Source: Gracilibacillus massiliensis (GTDB lineage: Bacteria; Bacillota; Bacilli; Bacillales; Amphibacillaceae). From it: DNA of 64,000 bases. Under the pieces are notes generated by a model that saw only the letters and a list, made by a program, of their open reading frames with translations, did no database searches and was not told where the DNA came from. The translations under genes were made by a program, and so were the position numbers. The stretch covers positions 186,001 through 250,000 of the forward strand of contig NZ_CZRP01000013.1 in assembly GCF_001458115.1 (NCBI RefSeq), read 5' to 3'. Shown in pieces: positions 18,574 through 28,388 of this stretch (positions are counted from its first letter, which is position 1; the number at the start of each line of letters is the position of its first letter).

Positions 18574-20394
18574 TTATGATTCAACTTGCTCCAATAATTT
18601 TTCCATTTCGTCTAACTTCTCTTCGAATACTTTTAATGCATTGATTACAGGTGTTTTTTCTGTCATATCAACGCCCGCCTTTTTCAATACTTCAATTGGA
18701 TAATCACTGCTACCTGCCCGCAGATAACCTAAATATCGTTCGACTGCTGGTTCTTTCTCTTCTAGAATTTGTGCTGCTAAAGACTGTGCAGCAGCGTATC
18801 CTGTCGCATATTGATAGACATAGTAATTGTAATAGAAATGAGGAATTCTCGACCATTCCAGACCAATCTCTTCATCAACAACTAAATCGTCACCGAAATA
18901 GGTTTTGTTTAAGTCATAATACACTTCTGTTAAACGATCAGCAGTCAACGCCTCGCCTTCTTGTGCCATCACATGTATCTTATGTTCGAATTCAGCAAAC
19001 ATTGTCTGTCTGAAAACAGTACCACGGAAACCTTCTAAGAAGTGATTTAATAAAAATAGTTTCTCTTTCACATCGTCGGTTTTCTCTACTAAATAATTAT
19101 TTAATAGTGCCTCGTTACAAGTTGAAGCTACTTCAGCGACAAAGATAGAATAGTTCCCGTAACGATACGGCTGGCTCTCATGTGTATAATAGCTATGCAT
19201 CGAGTGCCCTAATTCATGCGCTAATGTGAACAAGTTATTTAAGTTGTCTTGCCAATTCATTAGTATATAGGGATTGGTACTATATGCACCTGAAGAATAC
19301 GCTCCACTGCGTTTCCCTTTGTTCTCTTCCACATCAATCCAGCGATCTGTAAAAGCTCTTTTCATCACATTTAAATAATCATTTCCCAGTGGTTTTAATG
19401 CTTCCATTACTGTTTTCTGTGCTTCTTCATAGCTAAAAGACATATCAACATCTTTTACTAACGGTGTATACAAATCATACATATGCAATTCTTGGATATC
19501 GAGTACTTTCTTCCTAAGTGCCACATATCGCTGTAGTAATGGCAAACCTTCATGAATCGCTTCAATTAAATTATCATATACTTTTTCAGGAATATTGTTT
19601 TTATTAAGAGCAGCTTGTCTCGCTGAGTCATAATTACGTATCTTCGCATAAAAGTTGTCCTTTTTTACAACTCCTTGTAAAGTTGATGAAAATGTGTTTT
19701 TTAAACTTCCATACGTATCATACATCGCCTTGAAAGCATCATGTCGTACTTGTTGATCCTTTGATTCCAGGAAATTGATATAGCGGCCGTGTGTCAGTTC
19801 TATTTCATTGCCATTTTCGTCTTTAACCTCAGGAAACGTTAAATCAGCGTTGTTTAACATGCTGAAGGTCTGTGATGGATTATCTGTTACTTCTGACGCT
19901 TCTGCTAGTAGTTCTTCTTCTTTTTCTGACAACACATGTGGACGCTGACGATTAATCTCATCCAATGTATGTTTATATAAACGTAAGCCTTCATGTTCAT
20001 TTAAATATTGTTCAAGTGTAGCCTCATCTAATTTCAATATTTCTGGAGTTATGAAGCTCATTGTGCTCGAAGCCTGAGTAATCAAATTCTCTGCTTTCCC
20101 ATTCATTGCTTGATAAAAGGAATTAGTTGTATCTTGATCGTAACGCATATGTGCGTATGTATATAGTTTGCTTAATCGATCAGATACTTGGTCTTGTAAT
20201 TGTAATAATTGATATAGGTTTTCCGCTCCGTTTTTCAATGTTCCTTGGAATTGTTGAAACTTGGGCAAGAGTTCTTTGACCTGATCCCATTCTTGATCCC
20301 ATTCCTCAGCCGTTGCAAAAATATCTGATAATTTCCATGTTAACTCTTCTGGTATTTCGTCACGTTTTGGTAGTGATTTTTGTGCTTTTGCCAT
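18574..20394 (-). CDS. pepF: oligoendopeptidase F, M3 family
   Basis: PepF is a cytosolic zinc oligopeptidase. The start ATG 20394, 7 bases after GAAGGAGGA, gives 606 residues, the usual PepF length. The zinc motif HELGH is in FTLAHELGHSMHSYYT, with the third ligand in EVASTCNEALLNN downstream. Overproduction of PepF in B. subtilis inhibits sporulation by degrading the PhrA peptide. It lies 56 bases after coiA on the same strand, the B. subtilis arrangement. The ORF upstream of 20394 overlaps coiA and lacks a ribosome site. Confidence 0.95.
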   Translation of the reverse strand: MAKAQKSLPKRDEIPEELTWKLSDIFATAEEWDQEWDQVKELLPKFQQFQGTLKNGAENLYQLLQLQDQVSDRLSKLYTYAHMRYDQDTTNSFYQAMNGKAENLITQASSTMSFITPEILKLDEATLEQYLNEHEGLRLYKHTLDEINRQRPHVLSEKEEELLAEASEVTDNPSQTFSMLNNADLTFPEVKDENGNEIELTHGRYINFLESKDQQVRHDAFKAMYDTYGSLKNTFSSTLQGVVKKDNFYAKIRNYDSARQAALNKNNIPEKVYDNLIEAIHEGLPLLQRYVALRKKVLDIQELHMYDLYTPLVKDVDMSFSYEEAQKTVMEALKPLGNDYLNVMKRAFTDRWIDVEENKGKRSGAYSSGAYSTNPYILMNWQDNLNNLFTLAHELGHSMHSYYTHESQPYRYGNYSIFVAEVASTCNEALLNNYLVEKTDDVKEKLFLLNHFLEGFRGTVFRQTMFAEFEHKIHVMAQEGEALTADRLTEVYYDLNKTYFGDDLVVDEEIGLEWSRIPHFYYNYYVYQYATGYAAAQSLAAQILEEKEPAVERYLGYLRAGSSDYPIEVLKKAGVDMTEKTPVINALKVFEEKLDEMEKLLEQVES

Positions 20395-20450
20395 TGTAAA
20401 TCCTCCTTCAAAGATTACTGTTGTCTTATTATAACTTATTTTGCTATTGT

Positions 20451-21536
20451 TCATACAGTAGTACGTTTTATTCGAAAACCATTTGGATGGACTACCTCTA
20501 AAATACCTATACGCACTAATAGGAGTAAATATTCATGGACAGGATTTTTTGTTGAGTTAATTAACGGAAAATGATGAGAAGGATGAATATGAAACTGTAA
20601 TAAATGCATTGCTTGGTCTAATGTAAAATAGTCCTTTGTTAAAAAAAGGTCAATATAAATTCTCGATTGCCAGATCCATGGTGAACTATTTAAACGAAAT
20701 TGGGATGATACAGGAAGGTAAACAAAAGAAGGTAAATCTTGAATGTGGTATTGATGGATATACAGCCATTGACGCCATGCTATCTCTTGCTTTTGATAAG
20801 GGGATACTGGCTTCAACCGCCATTTTTGTTTATGTTTCTGCCAAAAAGCATGACATGTGTTTCTATTGTGATACCTCGGTCGAAACATTTCTTGCCAACT
20901 AAGAGCCTGGATGTTAAAACTTTTTAGGATTCCAAACGTTTTCGTTTTCGTAAAAAAGGTAATGTCCTGATAAACAATCATTTTCTTGGTTATGGAACAG
21001 TAATAAAAAATAGATAATGGGTAGGAAGAATAGAATTGATGGAAGAAAGCATGTTCATTTGTTCTTATTTTGAGGGAATGCTGATCCATTCGCATTAATT
21101 TATTGGCACCTAGGATCCAAACGGGGATAATACCTTTCGATTGATAACCTTTCGTTCTCATTCTGACCTCTTCTCTTGAGATGGAAGCACATTGATATTC
21201 TATAGCAATTTGTTTTTCATCTATTTGTAAAAATAGATCTGGTCGTTGATTGATATCCGGAAGAAAATACTCTAATTCAACTTGGTACCCTTGTTTTCTT
21301 AACCATTCATATAAATCTTTTTTTCCATTTTCGTGATAACTGCTCTCTCCTGCTTGAACACATTCGCTTTTTGCTTTATGTGCAAAGTGTGGCGTATTCT
21401 TCACACCAGCTTTAATGATTACTCGCTCCTTACAACTGGGACAATAAAACGTTTCTTTTCTCCTTTTCTGTATTTGTTGACGATTCATTTTCCAAATGGG
21501 AATAATTTCGCCATGATGATTAAAAGCATGCAACAA
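20451..21536 (-). CDS. coiA: competence protein CoiA
   Basis: CoiA is induced in competent cells and promotes recombination of incoming DNA. The protein starts with a zinc-finger-like region, EIIPIWKM then FYCPSCKERVIIKAGV and HFAHK. A nuclease-like core with IAIEYQCASISREEV and KGIIPVWILG follows, matching the PD-(D/E)xK type. I place the start at TTG 21536, because the upstream ATG (21551) lies inside the ribosome site GGAGGTGA. About 361 residues. It is followed by pepF. Competence itself is unproven for this organism. Confidence 0.88.
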   Translation of the reverse strand: MLHAFNHHGEIIPIWKMNRQQIQKRRKETFYCPSCKERVIIKAGVKNTPHFAHKAKSECVQAGESSYHENGKKDLYEWLRKQGYQVELEYFLPDINQRPDLFLQIDEKQIAIEYQCASISREEVRMRTKGYQSKGIIPVWILGANKLMRMDQHSLKIRTNEHAFFHQFYSSYPLSIFYYCSITKKMIVYQDITFFTKTKTFGILKSFNIQALSWQEMFRPRYHNRNTCHAFWQKHKQKWRLKPVSPYQKQEIAWRQWLYIHQYHIQDLPSFVYLPVSSQFRLNSSPWIWQSRIYIDLFLTKDYFTLDQAMHLLQFHIHPSHHFPLINSTKNPVHEYLLLLVRIGILEVVHPNGFRIKRTTV

Positions 21537-21588
21537 AAAAATCACCTCCATATAGATAAGATTCTACATGAAGGTAATTTTTCCTGCT

Positions 21589-22983
21589 TTATTCTACAGC
21601 TGGAATTGAATTCTTTATAAAAAAAGCTAAAACAAAACCGACAGTAGAGATAATGCCTGCAACCAAGAACGATATATTGACCCCAAATAGCATACCCGAC
21701 ATTCCTTGAGATGGTATTGCTTGGTTCATCATAATAGAGACCAGTAAAGCCGTTCCTATTGCTCCTGACATTTGACGCATTGTATTATTCATGGCTGTAC
21801 CATGTGGTATCAGCCCATCAGGTAATTGGTTCAAACCAGCTGTGGTTACTGGCATCATAACCATAGCAATCCCAAACATCCGAAATCCATTAACAATGGT
21901 TATATAAAGAAAACTTGTTTCTGTTGTCAAAATGGAAAACAAAAAGGTAGTTACCGTTAACAGCCCTAGTCCAATTACAGCAAGCCATCTTCCACCGTAT
22001 TTGTCAAATAACCGACCAGTAACTGGGTTCATCAATCCCATTAAAACAGCACCAGGTAATAATGCAAGGCCAGATTCAAGAGCTGAAAAACCTAAATAAT
22101 CCTGCATCATAATTGGTAAGATTATCGCTCCACCAATCATTGATAAAAATGAAATCATACCAATGCCTGTTGTTAAGGTAAACATATTGTATTTAAAAAT
22201 CCTAAATTCTAAAATAGGCTTTTCTAACTTTAATTGACGACGGATAAAGAAAATTAAAGTAACAGCACCAACAATTAACGGCATATAAACCATTGGGCTT
22301 AGCCAACCATGATTGATATCCCCAGCCATACTGAACCCATACAATAAACCACCAAAACCAAGTGTTGATAAAATAATTGATGAAATATCAACTCGAGGAA
22401 ATGTTTGTTTTGTTACATTCGCTAAAATCTTATAAGCAACAATAAGATCAATGATAGCAATTGGCAATACAACGTAAAAAAGGCTGCGCCAAGGAAAATG
22501 TTCAACTAACCATCCGGATAGTGTTGGACCAATCGCAGGGGCAAAGGCTATTACTAAGCCAAACATCCCCATGGCAGAACCCCGCTTTTCGATTGGAAAG
22601 ACTAAAAACATAATGGTTTGCATCAAGGGCATCATTATCCCAGCACCAGCTGCCTGCAAGATTCTTCCTACCATTAAAACGGAAAAATCAGGAGCAAGTG
22701 CAGCTACGAGTGTCCCAAGTGCAAAGCTCCCCATTGCAGTTAAAAATAATGCTCGGGTTGTAAAACGTTCAATTAAAAAAGCTGTGACCGGAATCATAAT
22801 TCCATTTACAAGCATAAAAATCGACTGTAACCACTGTGCTGTAGCCGCATCGATTTCTAAGTCTTTCATTATATGTGGTAAGGCAGTACCAAGTAGCGTT
22901 TGATTTAAAATTGCAATAAATGCTCCTGAAATTAGTACAATCATTAATGGTACACGATTTATTTTTGTTTGATTGTTCGTCAT
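21589..22983 (-). CDS. DHA2 family MFS drug exporter (EmrB/LmrB type)
   Basis: The 464-residue protein has about 14 hydrophobic segments, the DHA2 size class. Family marks are AILNQTLLGTALPHIMKDL in helix 1, WLQSIFMLVNG and RILQAAGAGIMMPLMQTIMF. It most likely expels toxic organic compounds with protons; the closest named relatives are EmrB/LmrB-type pumps. It interrupts the coiA-mecA neighbourhood known from B. subtilis, so it was probably inserted here. A perfect 11-bp palindrome upstream (23031-23057) would overlap its -35 region, but no regulator gene is adjacent. Confidence 0.9.
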   Translation of the reverse strand: MTNNQTKINRVPLMIVLISGAFIAILNQTLLGTALPHIMKDLEIDAATAQWLQSIFMLVNGIMIPVTAFLIERFTTRALFLTAMGSFALGTLVAALAPDFSVLMVGRILQAAGAGIMMPLMQTIMFLVFPIEKRGSAMGMFGLVIAFAPAIGPTLSGWLVEHFPWRSLFYVVLPIAIIDLIVAYKILANVTKQTFPRVDISSIILSTLGFGGLLYGFSMAGDINHGWLSPMVYMPLIVGAVTLIFFIRRQLKLEKPILEFRIFKYNMFTLTTGIGMISFLSMIGGAIILPIMMQDYLGFSALESGLALLPGAVLMGLMNPVTGRLFDKYGGRWLAVIGLGLLTVTTFLFSILTTETSFLYITIVNGFRMFGIAMVMMPVTTAGLNQLPDGLIPHGTAMNNTMRQMSGAIGTALLVSIMMNQAIPSQGMSGMLFGVNISFLVAGIISTVGFVLAFFIKNSIPAVE

Positions 22984-23030
22984 ATTTTTCCTTCTCTCTT
23001 ACAAATTAAACACAAACACTATCATAACAT

Positions 23031-23057
23031 AAACTATTTCGAAAACCGAAATAGTTT
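23031..23057 (-). promoter_or_regulatory. perfect 11-bp operator-like palindrome before the MFS exporter
   Basis: AAACTATTTCG (23031-23041), a 5-base spacer, then CGAAATAGTTT (23047-23057). It lies about 48 bases upstream of the exporter start, next to a TATGAT-like -10 on the minus strand. It looks like a MarR- or TetR-type operator; the binding protein is not in the window. Confidence 0.65.
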
Positions 23058-23102
23058 GCACATAAATTATAGCACCTAATGTTTAAAAAATAAATTCAAA
23101 AG

Positions 23103-23134
23103 AAAAAACTAAGCATCATGTTAGATACTTAGTT
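23103..23134 (-). terminator. mecA terminator
   Basis: AACTAAG/CTTAGTT stem with a TTTTTTCT tract on the minus strand; it overlaps the mecA stop codon. Confidence 0.75.
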
Positions 23135-23816
23135 AACGAGCGAAATGTTCTTTTACTGAATGAAGAGCATTTTCTTCAAAAATAACTTTACCATATTCTT
23201 CTACAATAAACATCGTTACGGTAGATTCTTGTCCATACTCCAGGATTTGACTTATTAAATCTTCTTGTTCGTCATCTGTAAGATAATCTTCGTCAAACCT
23301 TGTAATTAGCATATACTGATTATTGAAATAATATAAATGATCTCTCATCCCAGGCGCTGTTTCAAAAACATGACTTAATTGGATCACATCTTCTAGTTCT
23401 TTAAAGCTAACGACTACGACAAAATCTTGGCCATACTGATGTTCTATTTCAGGCGCTTCTTTTTCGGTGGGACCGAATTTTTCTTCAAGAAGTGACTCAA
23501 TTTTATCATCAACTGGCATATCAATGGTTTTTCCAGATTCGGTAGGAAGTTGAAGGTTCTGCCCATCTTTAGAAATTTGTGCTTTTGTCACAACAATTTC
23601 TAACCCTTTTTCGAGAGCTTGAACCTGAATCCATAATGGACCATCAATTTGAAATTCTTCTTCATTATAGTTAACTTCATCCATCACTTGCCAGAATAAT
23701 TGTTCACTTTTTTCTCTATTGTACCAAATTTCTTCACGATCAAAGCCACGGTCTTCGATGTCCATGTACGAAATATAAAATTTGATTGTATTTTCATTGA
23801 TTCTTTCTATTTCCAT
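23133..23816 (-). CDS. mecA: adaptor protein MecA
   Basis: MecA targets proteins such as ComK to the ClpCP protease and helps assemble ClpC. The start ATG 23816, 8 bases after AGGGAGAG, gives 227 residues beginning MEIERINENTIKFYISYMDI. This is the family N-terminus that binds substrates; the C-terminal part (VVVVSFKELEDVIQLSH) binds ClpC. The acidic linker lies between. The upstream ORF extension has no ribosome site. It stands next to spx as in B. subtilis, both being Clp-linked regulators. Confidence 0.95.
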   Translation of the reverse strand: MEIERINENTIKFYISYMDIEDRGFDREEIWYNREKSEQLFWQVMDEVNYNEEEFQIDGPLWIQVQALEKGLEIVVTKAQISKDGQNLQLPTESGKTIDMPVDDKIESLLEEKFGPTEKEAPEIEHQYGQDFVVVVSFKELEDVIQLSHVFETAPGMRDHLYYFNNQYMLITRFDEDYLTDDEQEDLISQILEYGQESTVTMFIVEEYGKVIFEENALHSVKEHFAR

Positions 23817-24095
23817 TCGGTAACTCTCCCTTCTTGATAAGTGATTGGGTTGGAAGGGATCACTGTTCATCTATCTAAACCCTTATTTTAACTTATACCC
23901 TCTGAACATCCCCCTCTAACTTGAATAAGGATGTTACCTCTATTGTATGATAATTACTTCTTATTTGAAAACATAAAAACTTAAAAATTTGAACTAATTT
24001 TAAGAATTCGTATTAATTATAGATTGTAGCTTATTATAACCTTTTTGTCACTAGTTATATGCTTCAATTTAATGAATAATCATATTATAATTAGT

Positions 24096-24137
24096 AAAAA
24101 AAGCAGATCTCATATTTAAGATCTGCTTCTTTTTTTA
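24096..24137 (-). terminator. spx terminator
   Basis: AGCAGATCT/AGATCTGCT stem flanked by A7 and T7, at the spx stop. The rest of the 317-base gap to mecA (23817-24095) is AT-rich and shows nothing else I can support. Confidence 0.9.
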
Positions 24138-24530
24138 GTTAACCATTCGTTGTGCTTCTCGCAATTGGAACGTACGAACAGTACGCGGTAAGAATCGACG
24201 AATTTCGTCTTCGTTATACCCTACTTGTAATCTTTTCTCATCCAAGATAATTGGTCTTCTTAATAATCCTGGATTATCTTGAATCAATTGAAATAAATCT
24301 TTTAATGGAAGTTGATCCAAGTTTACATTTAACTTCTGGAATACTTTAGAACGTGTAGAAATAATCTCATCTGTTCCGTCTTCCGTCATACGTAGGATTT
24401 CCTTGATCTCGTCTAGTGATAATGGTTCTGAGAAGATATTACGTTCCATAAACGGAATGTCGTGCTCCTCTAGCCATGCTTTTGCTTTTCGGCATGATGT
24501 ACAACTTGGCGAGGTATAAAGTGTTACCAT
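24135..24530 (-). CDS. spxA: redox-sensing transcription regulator Spx
   Basis: Spx binds the alpha subunit C-terminal domain of RNA polymerase and switches on thiol-stress genes. The 131-residue protein has the redox CxxC at residues 10-13 ([10 protein letters not shown]) and the ArsC-family phrases [10 protein letters not shown] and [18 protein letters not shown]. It is kept low by YjbH-ClpXP; yjbH lies at 16910-17803. The GNAT gene (yjbC) lies upstream on the same strand with a 224-base gap, so spx probably has its own promoter as well. Confidence 0.96.
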   Translation of the reverse strand: MVTLYTSPSCTSCRKAKAWLEEHDIPFMERNIFSEPLSLDEIKEILRMTEDGTDEIISTRSKVFQKLNVNLDQLPLKDLFQLIQDNPGLLRRPIILDEKRLQVGYNEDEIRRFLPRTVRTFQLREAQRMVN

Positions 24531-24754
24531 GTAACTTCACTCCTCAAATTTAAATTATTTATAATATAGATGCCAGCCACTTACACCTTTTATTACATTA
24601 AAATAACTTTAATCTACTGTCTATGTACTAATTATACTATATCTTGTGGTGGAATGATAGAGCCTTATGTGTTTTTATTCACTTTTTCCACATTCTCACC
24701 GTTACCTAAAGTATACCCTTTACCTTAACGTATAAACACAATTTAATTATTTTT

Positions 24755-25351
24755 TTAATTATTTTTTCTCTTTTTGTCTAATACCTCAAAAATATTGTCC
24801 GTTTCCCGTTCATCATCGTAAGTTAATACTTCATCAACTGGTTGATAAGACTTTCCATAAATCTCGTGATCTTTATAGGTGTGAATATCTTCATACATTT
24901 TCTTCATTTGCTCGTAAATTTCTTCCTCATTTTCGCCACTTGGTGACCAATAAAGAATCTCTAATGTGTTCGCTTCATCTGTTGCAAGTGATTTACGCGT
25001 ATACCCAATTGATACAGCATGCTTAAACCCTTCTCTTTGATAAAATCGTAAACGTTTTGTCGAGTCACTGTCTTGATAGTCAAATGGTTCTACTTCTAAA
25101 ATGATTGGTTTATTCCTTTGTTTTAATTTGTCGATTATTTGATGCCCAATACCTTTTCCTCGAGATTCTTTAGATACATAAACATAATCAATAAAAATAA
25201 ATGTAGGAAACTCTGCATACATTAAAACATGGTGAGGTCCTTCATCTTTATAATATACATCACTTTTCTCATTTAACAGTAACTCCATATGTTGTTGTGA
25301 CTTCATTTCCGCTACTGGGAAATATTGATTTAATTTTTCGTACCAATTCAT
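24755..25351 (-). CDS. yjbC: GNAT family acetyltransferase YjbC
   Basis: The 198-residue protein has a GNAT acetyl-CoA loop in YVSKESRGKGIGHQIIDKL and the strand EVEPFDYQDSDSTKRLRFY. A Glu/Lys-rich C-terminal tail of about 60 residues extends beyond the fold. It starts at ATG after a GGGGGAG site. In B. subtilis yjbC and spx form an operon and yjbC is stress-induced; the order is kept here. The substrate is unknown. Confidence 0.85.
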   Translation of the reverse strand: MNWYEKLNQYFPVAEMKSQQHMELLLNEKSDVYYKDEGPHHVLMYAEFPTFIFIDYVYVSKESRGKGIGHQIIDKLKQRNKPIILEVEPFDYQDSDSTKRLRFYQREGFKHAVSIGYTRKSLATDEANTLEILYWSPSGENEEEIYEQMKKMYEDIHTYKDHEIYGKSYQPVDEVLTYDDERETDNIFEVLDKKRKNN

Positions 25352-25440
25352 GTGCTTAATCTCCCCCTTATATTAGTATGATTTTTTTCAGAGAGTTACT
25401 TTTATTTTACCCTCTTTTTCTTATATTAACCATTGCTATG

Positions 25441-25468
25441 ATAGAAAAGACCTCACAAGTTCGTGAGG
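25441..25468 (-). terminator. terminator of the DUF4015 gene
   Basis: CCTCAC/GTGAGG stem with a TCTTTTCT tract on the minus strand, directly at the stop codon. Confidence 0.75.
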
Positions 25469-26689
25469 CTAATCTAATGGCGTGTAATCGACACCTTCTG
25501 TATAGGTATTACCTGCATTCCACAGTAAGAATTCCTCAATGCCGTTTTCATTCAATGCTCTAATTTGAGCTTCAACTTCATCTACTCCATATTGAAAAGT
25601 GGAACCGCTGTATAACCAAGGGGCTTCAAAATCTTGTATCCATGGCCTTGAAACAGGCGGGTTATCTAATGCCCCTAATACTTTATTTTCAACTTTTGCA
25701 TACTCATCAACTAGACGATAAGGTTCCTTGTCGGGAAAATCTATACCAAAATATGGTGTCCAATGACTCGGATAGATCATAGACGATATTACATCTACGT
25801 TGTCTGAGATTCTTGAGAAATTTTGTCCAATCCCTGGTGTTTCCTCTATTGTTGCAGCGTAACCAAAAATATCTACGGAAACATCGACATTATAGTACTC
25901 TAATTCTTCTTTTGCATATGCCACAAAATCAGTCACGGCCTCAACACGCTTCTTGACATCATTGAGTTCTAAATTTTCGTATTCTCCTAAATCATATTCC
26001 AATTCTTTATCACGTTTCTCAAATCCTTCCGGAAAACGAACATAATCAAACTGAATTTCTTTGAAACCTAATTCTGCTGCTTGTTTTGCTATATCAATAT
26101 TGTAATCCCAAACTTCTTTTTGAAAAGGGCTAACAAATGATTCACCCTTACCATTAGCCCACACTTTACCATTTTCGGTAAAAGAAAGATCAGGTCTAGC
26201 CTTTGCTAATACGGAATCTTTAAAAACTACAACCCGCGCAATCGGGTATACTCCTTGTTCCTCTAATGTTTTCAACATTTCTTTAGGATCTTTGATATAG
26301 TTTTTTGCTACCCCTTCATATGGTAATTCTTCTTCAGGTTTATATGTGACAAAACCATTGTCTTCTTTTATATCAATTACCATTGAATTAAGTTCCGTAG
26401 AATCGATAAGATTTAATAATTTTTCGAATCGACTACCGCCTGCAGAATTACCTGTAACATATATTCCTCTAACCGCATCCGGGTATTCAAATTGCAAATC
26501 TGATACAAAAGAGAATCGAGCTAGAGCATCTGGTAATTCAAGCTTCTCGATTTTAGCTTGATTTTTTTGGTGTGCCTGTACTGTTAATACAGACTCTTCC
26601 TCTTCTTCTGCACTTACTGTTGTGCTCATTAATAATAAGATAAACATCGTAATTGCTAAGCTGACTGAACATTTTATGTACTTACGCAT
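25469..26689 (-). CDS. secreted glycoside-hydrolase-like protein, DUF4015 family
   Basis: The 406-residue protein has a signal peptide (residues 1-27, cleavage after VSA) and a Glu-rich linker. The mature part resembles the DUF4015 TIM-barrel family: VRGIYVTGNSAG, NSMVIDIKEDNG, LGFKEIQFDYVRFPEG and VSVDIFGYAA. The Asp/Glu residues in those strands are the likely catalytic positions. The family is assigned to glycoside hydrolases by fold, with cell-wall or exopolysaccharide substrates suspected but not known. It is exported and possibly wall-associated. It occupies the spot between spx-yjbC and opp. Confidence 0.8.
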   Translation of the reverse strand: MRKYIKCSVSLAITMFILLLMSTTVSAEEEEESVLTVQAHQKNQAKIEKLELPDALARFSFVSDLQFEYPDAVRGIYVTGNSAGGSRFEKLLNLIDSTELNSMVIDIKEDNGFVTYKPEEELPYEGVAKNYIKDPKEMLKTLEEQGVYPIARVVVFKDSVLAKARPDLSFTENGKVWANGKGESFVSPFQKEVWDYNIDIAKQAAELGFKEIQFDYVRFPEGFEKRDKELEYDLGEYENLELNDVKKRVEAVTDFVAYAKEELEYYNVDVSVDIFGYAATIEETPGIGQNFSRISDNVDVISSMIYPSHWTPYFGIDFPDKEPYRLVDEYAKVENKVLGALDNPPVSRPWIQDFEAPWLYSGSTFQYGVDEVEAQIRALNENGIEEFLLWNAGNTYTEGVDYTPLD

Positions 26690-26817
26690 AACCCACCAAA
26701 CTCCTAATCATATTTATGTATAATTACATTATATAGAATTTAACATGGTTTTTGTTAATATTCGTAAAAATAATTAAAAAAATTTATTTAACATGTGACA
26801 AAATATTTAATACTTAT

Positions 26818-27375
26818 GAAAATCCAAACAATTAGGATAGACTTTGTAAGCGTTAGGATTATTAGGAACATACTGCACAATAACTGATATGGTAATTTTG
26901 ACAGTTATTATGAGCATACCAACCGCTCCGGCTTGCCCACTTCGCTTTCCGAGGGGTATGCTCTTCAGCTAACTTTGAAAAGAAAAACACTTTTCAAAGT
27001 GGATCTTCAGATCATGCTAATCCCTCAGGAGTCGAAGTGGACGCCTACGCTAATTTGATATTCTACAACGTTAACATGAGGTTGTATTATGACATTACTT
27101 TCATGTGAAAAATTCGTTTATTGGAGTAACAGGCTCAAAATGTTAGCAGGCACAATAGTTGTAGAACCATTATATTAGCGCAGGCCGCCCACTTTCACTC
27201 CTGTGGGAACGTTTTACCTGAAGATCCACTTTTTTTAGCGTTCTTTGCTAAAAAAAGTTAGCTGAAGGGAAAACTCCATGGAAAGGGAAGTGGGCAGCCG
27301 GAGCGGTTGTTAACCAGTTAAAAAATTTCGAAATTACCACATCATTTGTTACGCAGTACCTTTATAATACGTAAC
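26818..27375 (+). repeat. interspersed hairpin element, copy E5
   Basis: Starts with GAAAATCCAAAC and TTAGGAACATACTGC, then the boundary GGTAATTTTGA. The left unit (about 26930-27065) has inner arms AACTTTGAAAAG/CTTTTCAAAGT and a middle arm pair GAGGGG/CCCTC in place of the usual GTGGGG/CCCAC. The polar centre resembles E3. The right unit (about 27180-27325) has inner arms TTTTTTTAGC/GCTAAAAAAA. It ends at TAATACGT about 65 bases before the oppF stop. It fills the whole 748-base gap. Confidence 0.85.
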
Positions 27376-27437
27376 AATACTAATGCATTGTCAGTATTTG
27401 AAGTTTGGAAAAATATTTATGGTCCAATGTGTTTTCG

Positions 27438-28388
27438 CTATTTTTTCAGGAAACCCTTTTTTTCTTGAATGGCTTGCTTATAGTTTTTATATTCTTCTAC
27501 GGTACATAAGACCCAATGATCTGGAGAAACCTCACGAAATTCTGTATATTGTGTGTCATGCTTTTTAGGGTCATATACCATTCGCTTACGGTTACGTTCA
27601 AAGTCAGGGTCAGGTAATGGAATTGCAGATAAAAGTGATTGGGTATAGGGATGTAATGGATTTTCGTATAACTCCTCACTGTCTGCTAACTCCACAATTT
27701 TTCCGTAATACATCACCGCTATTCGGTCACTTATATATTTAACCATCGATAGATCATGAGCAATAAATAAATAAGTTAATTGATGTTTCTTTTGCAATTC
27801 TTTCATCAAGTTAACAACTTGTGCCTGTATTGAAACATCTAATGCAGAAATCGGTTCATCAGCAATTATAAACTCCGGATCTACCGCTAATGCCCTTGCA
27901 ATACCAATACGCTGGCGCTGACCTCCACTAAATTCATGAGGATAACGGGAAGCATGTTCTTTATTTAAACCAACTGTTTCAAGTAATTCTTGAACACGCA
28001 ATGTTCTTCCTTTTTCATTTTTAATTAATCCGTGAATCACAATTCCCTCCGAGATAATTTCTTTAACCGTCATTCTTGGGTTAAGTGATGCGTAAGGATC
28101 TTGGAAAATCATTTGCATTTGACGATTAAACTGTTTTAGATTTTTTGTTGATTTTTTTCCGTGAACATCGATGCCGTTAAATTTCACTTCACCACTTGTT
28201 GCATCATACAAACGAATAATCGTCCTACCTGTTGTCGATTTTCCACATCCTGATTCACCTACCAAGCCAAAGGTTTCTCCACGATAAATATCGAAACTAA
28301 TACCATCTACTGCTTTGATGACACCTTTTTTGCCACTATTAAAATGTTGCTTTAAATTTTTAACTTCCAGCAATTTTTCATTACTCAT
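27438..28388 (-). CDS. oppF: oligopeptide ABC transporter ATPase OppF
   Basis: The 316-residue ABC protein has Walker [13 protein letters not shown]-loop [15 protein letters not shown], signature [15 protein letters not shown] and Walker [14 protein letters not shown]. The C-terminal extension [19 protein letters not shown] is the peptide-transporter type. It pairs with OppD to power uptake of oligopeptides, including Phr signalling peptides in B. subtilis. It overlaps oppD by 8 bases and is the last gene of oppABCDF. No clear terminator is seen before element E5. Confidence 0.96.
   Translation of the reverse strand: MSNEKLLEVKNLKQHFNSGKKGVIKAVDGISFDIYRGETFGLVGESGCGKSTTGRTIIRLYDATSGEVKFNGIDVHGKKSTKNLKQFNRQMQMIFQDPYASLNPRMTVKEIISEGIVIHGLIKNEKGRTLRVQELLETVGLNKEHASRYPHEFSGGQRQRIGIARALAVDPEFIIADEPISALDVSIQAQVVNLMKELQKKHQLTYLFIAHDLSMVKYISDRIAVMYYGKIVELADSEELYENPLHPYTQSLLSAIPLPDPDFERNRKRMVYDPKKHDTQYTEFREVSPDHWVLCTVEEYKNYKQAIQEKKGFLKK

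Noticed and set aside
20636-20902. 88-codon plus-strand ORF
   Set aside because: Antisense shadow of coiA, which has a recognisable product on the minus strand.
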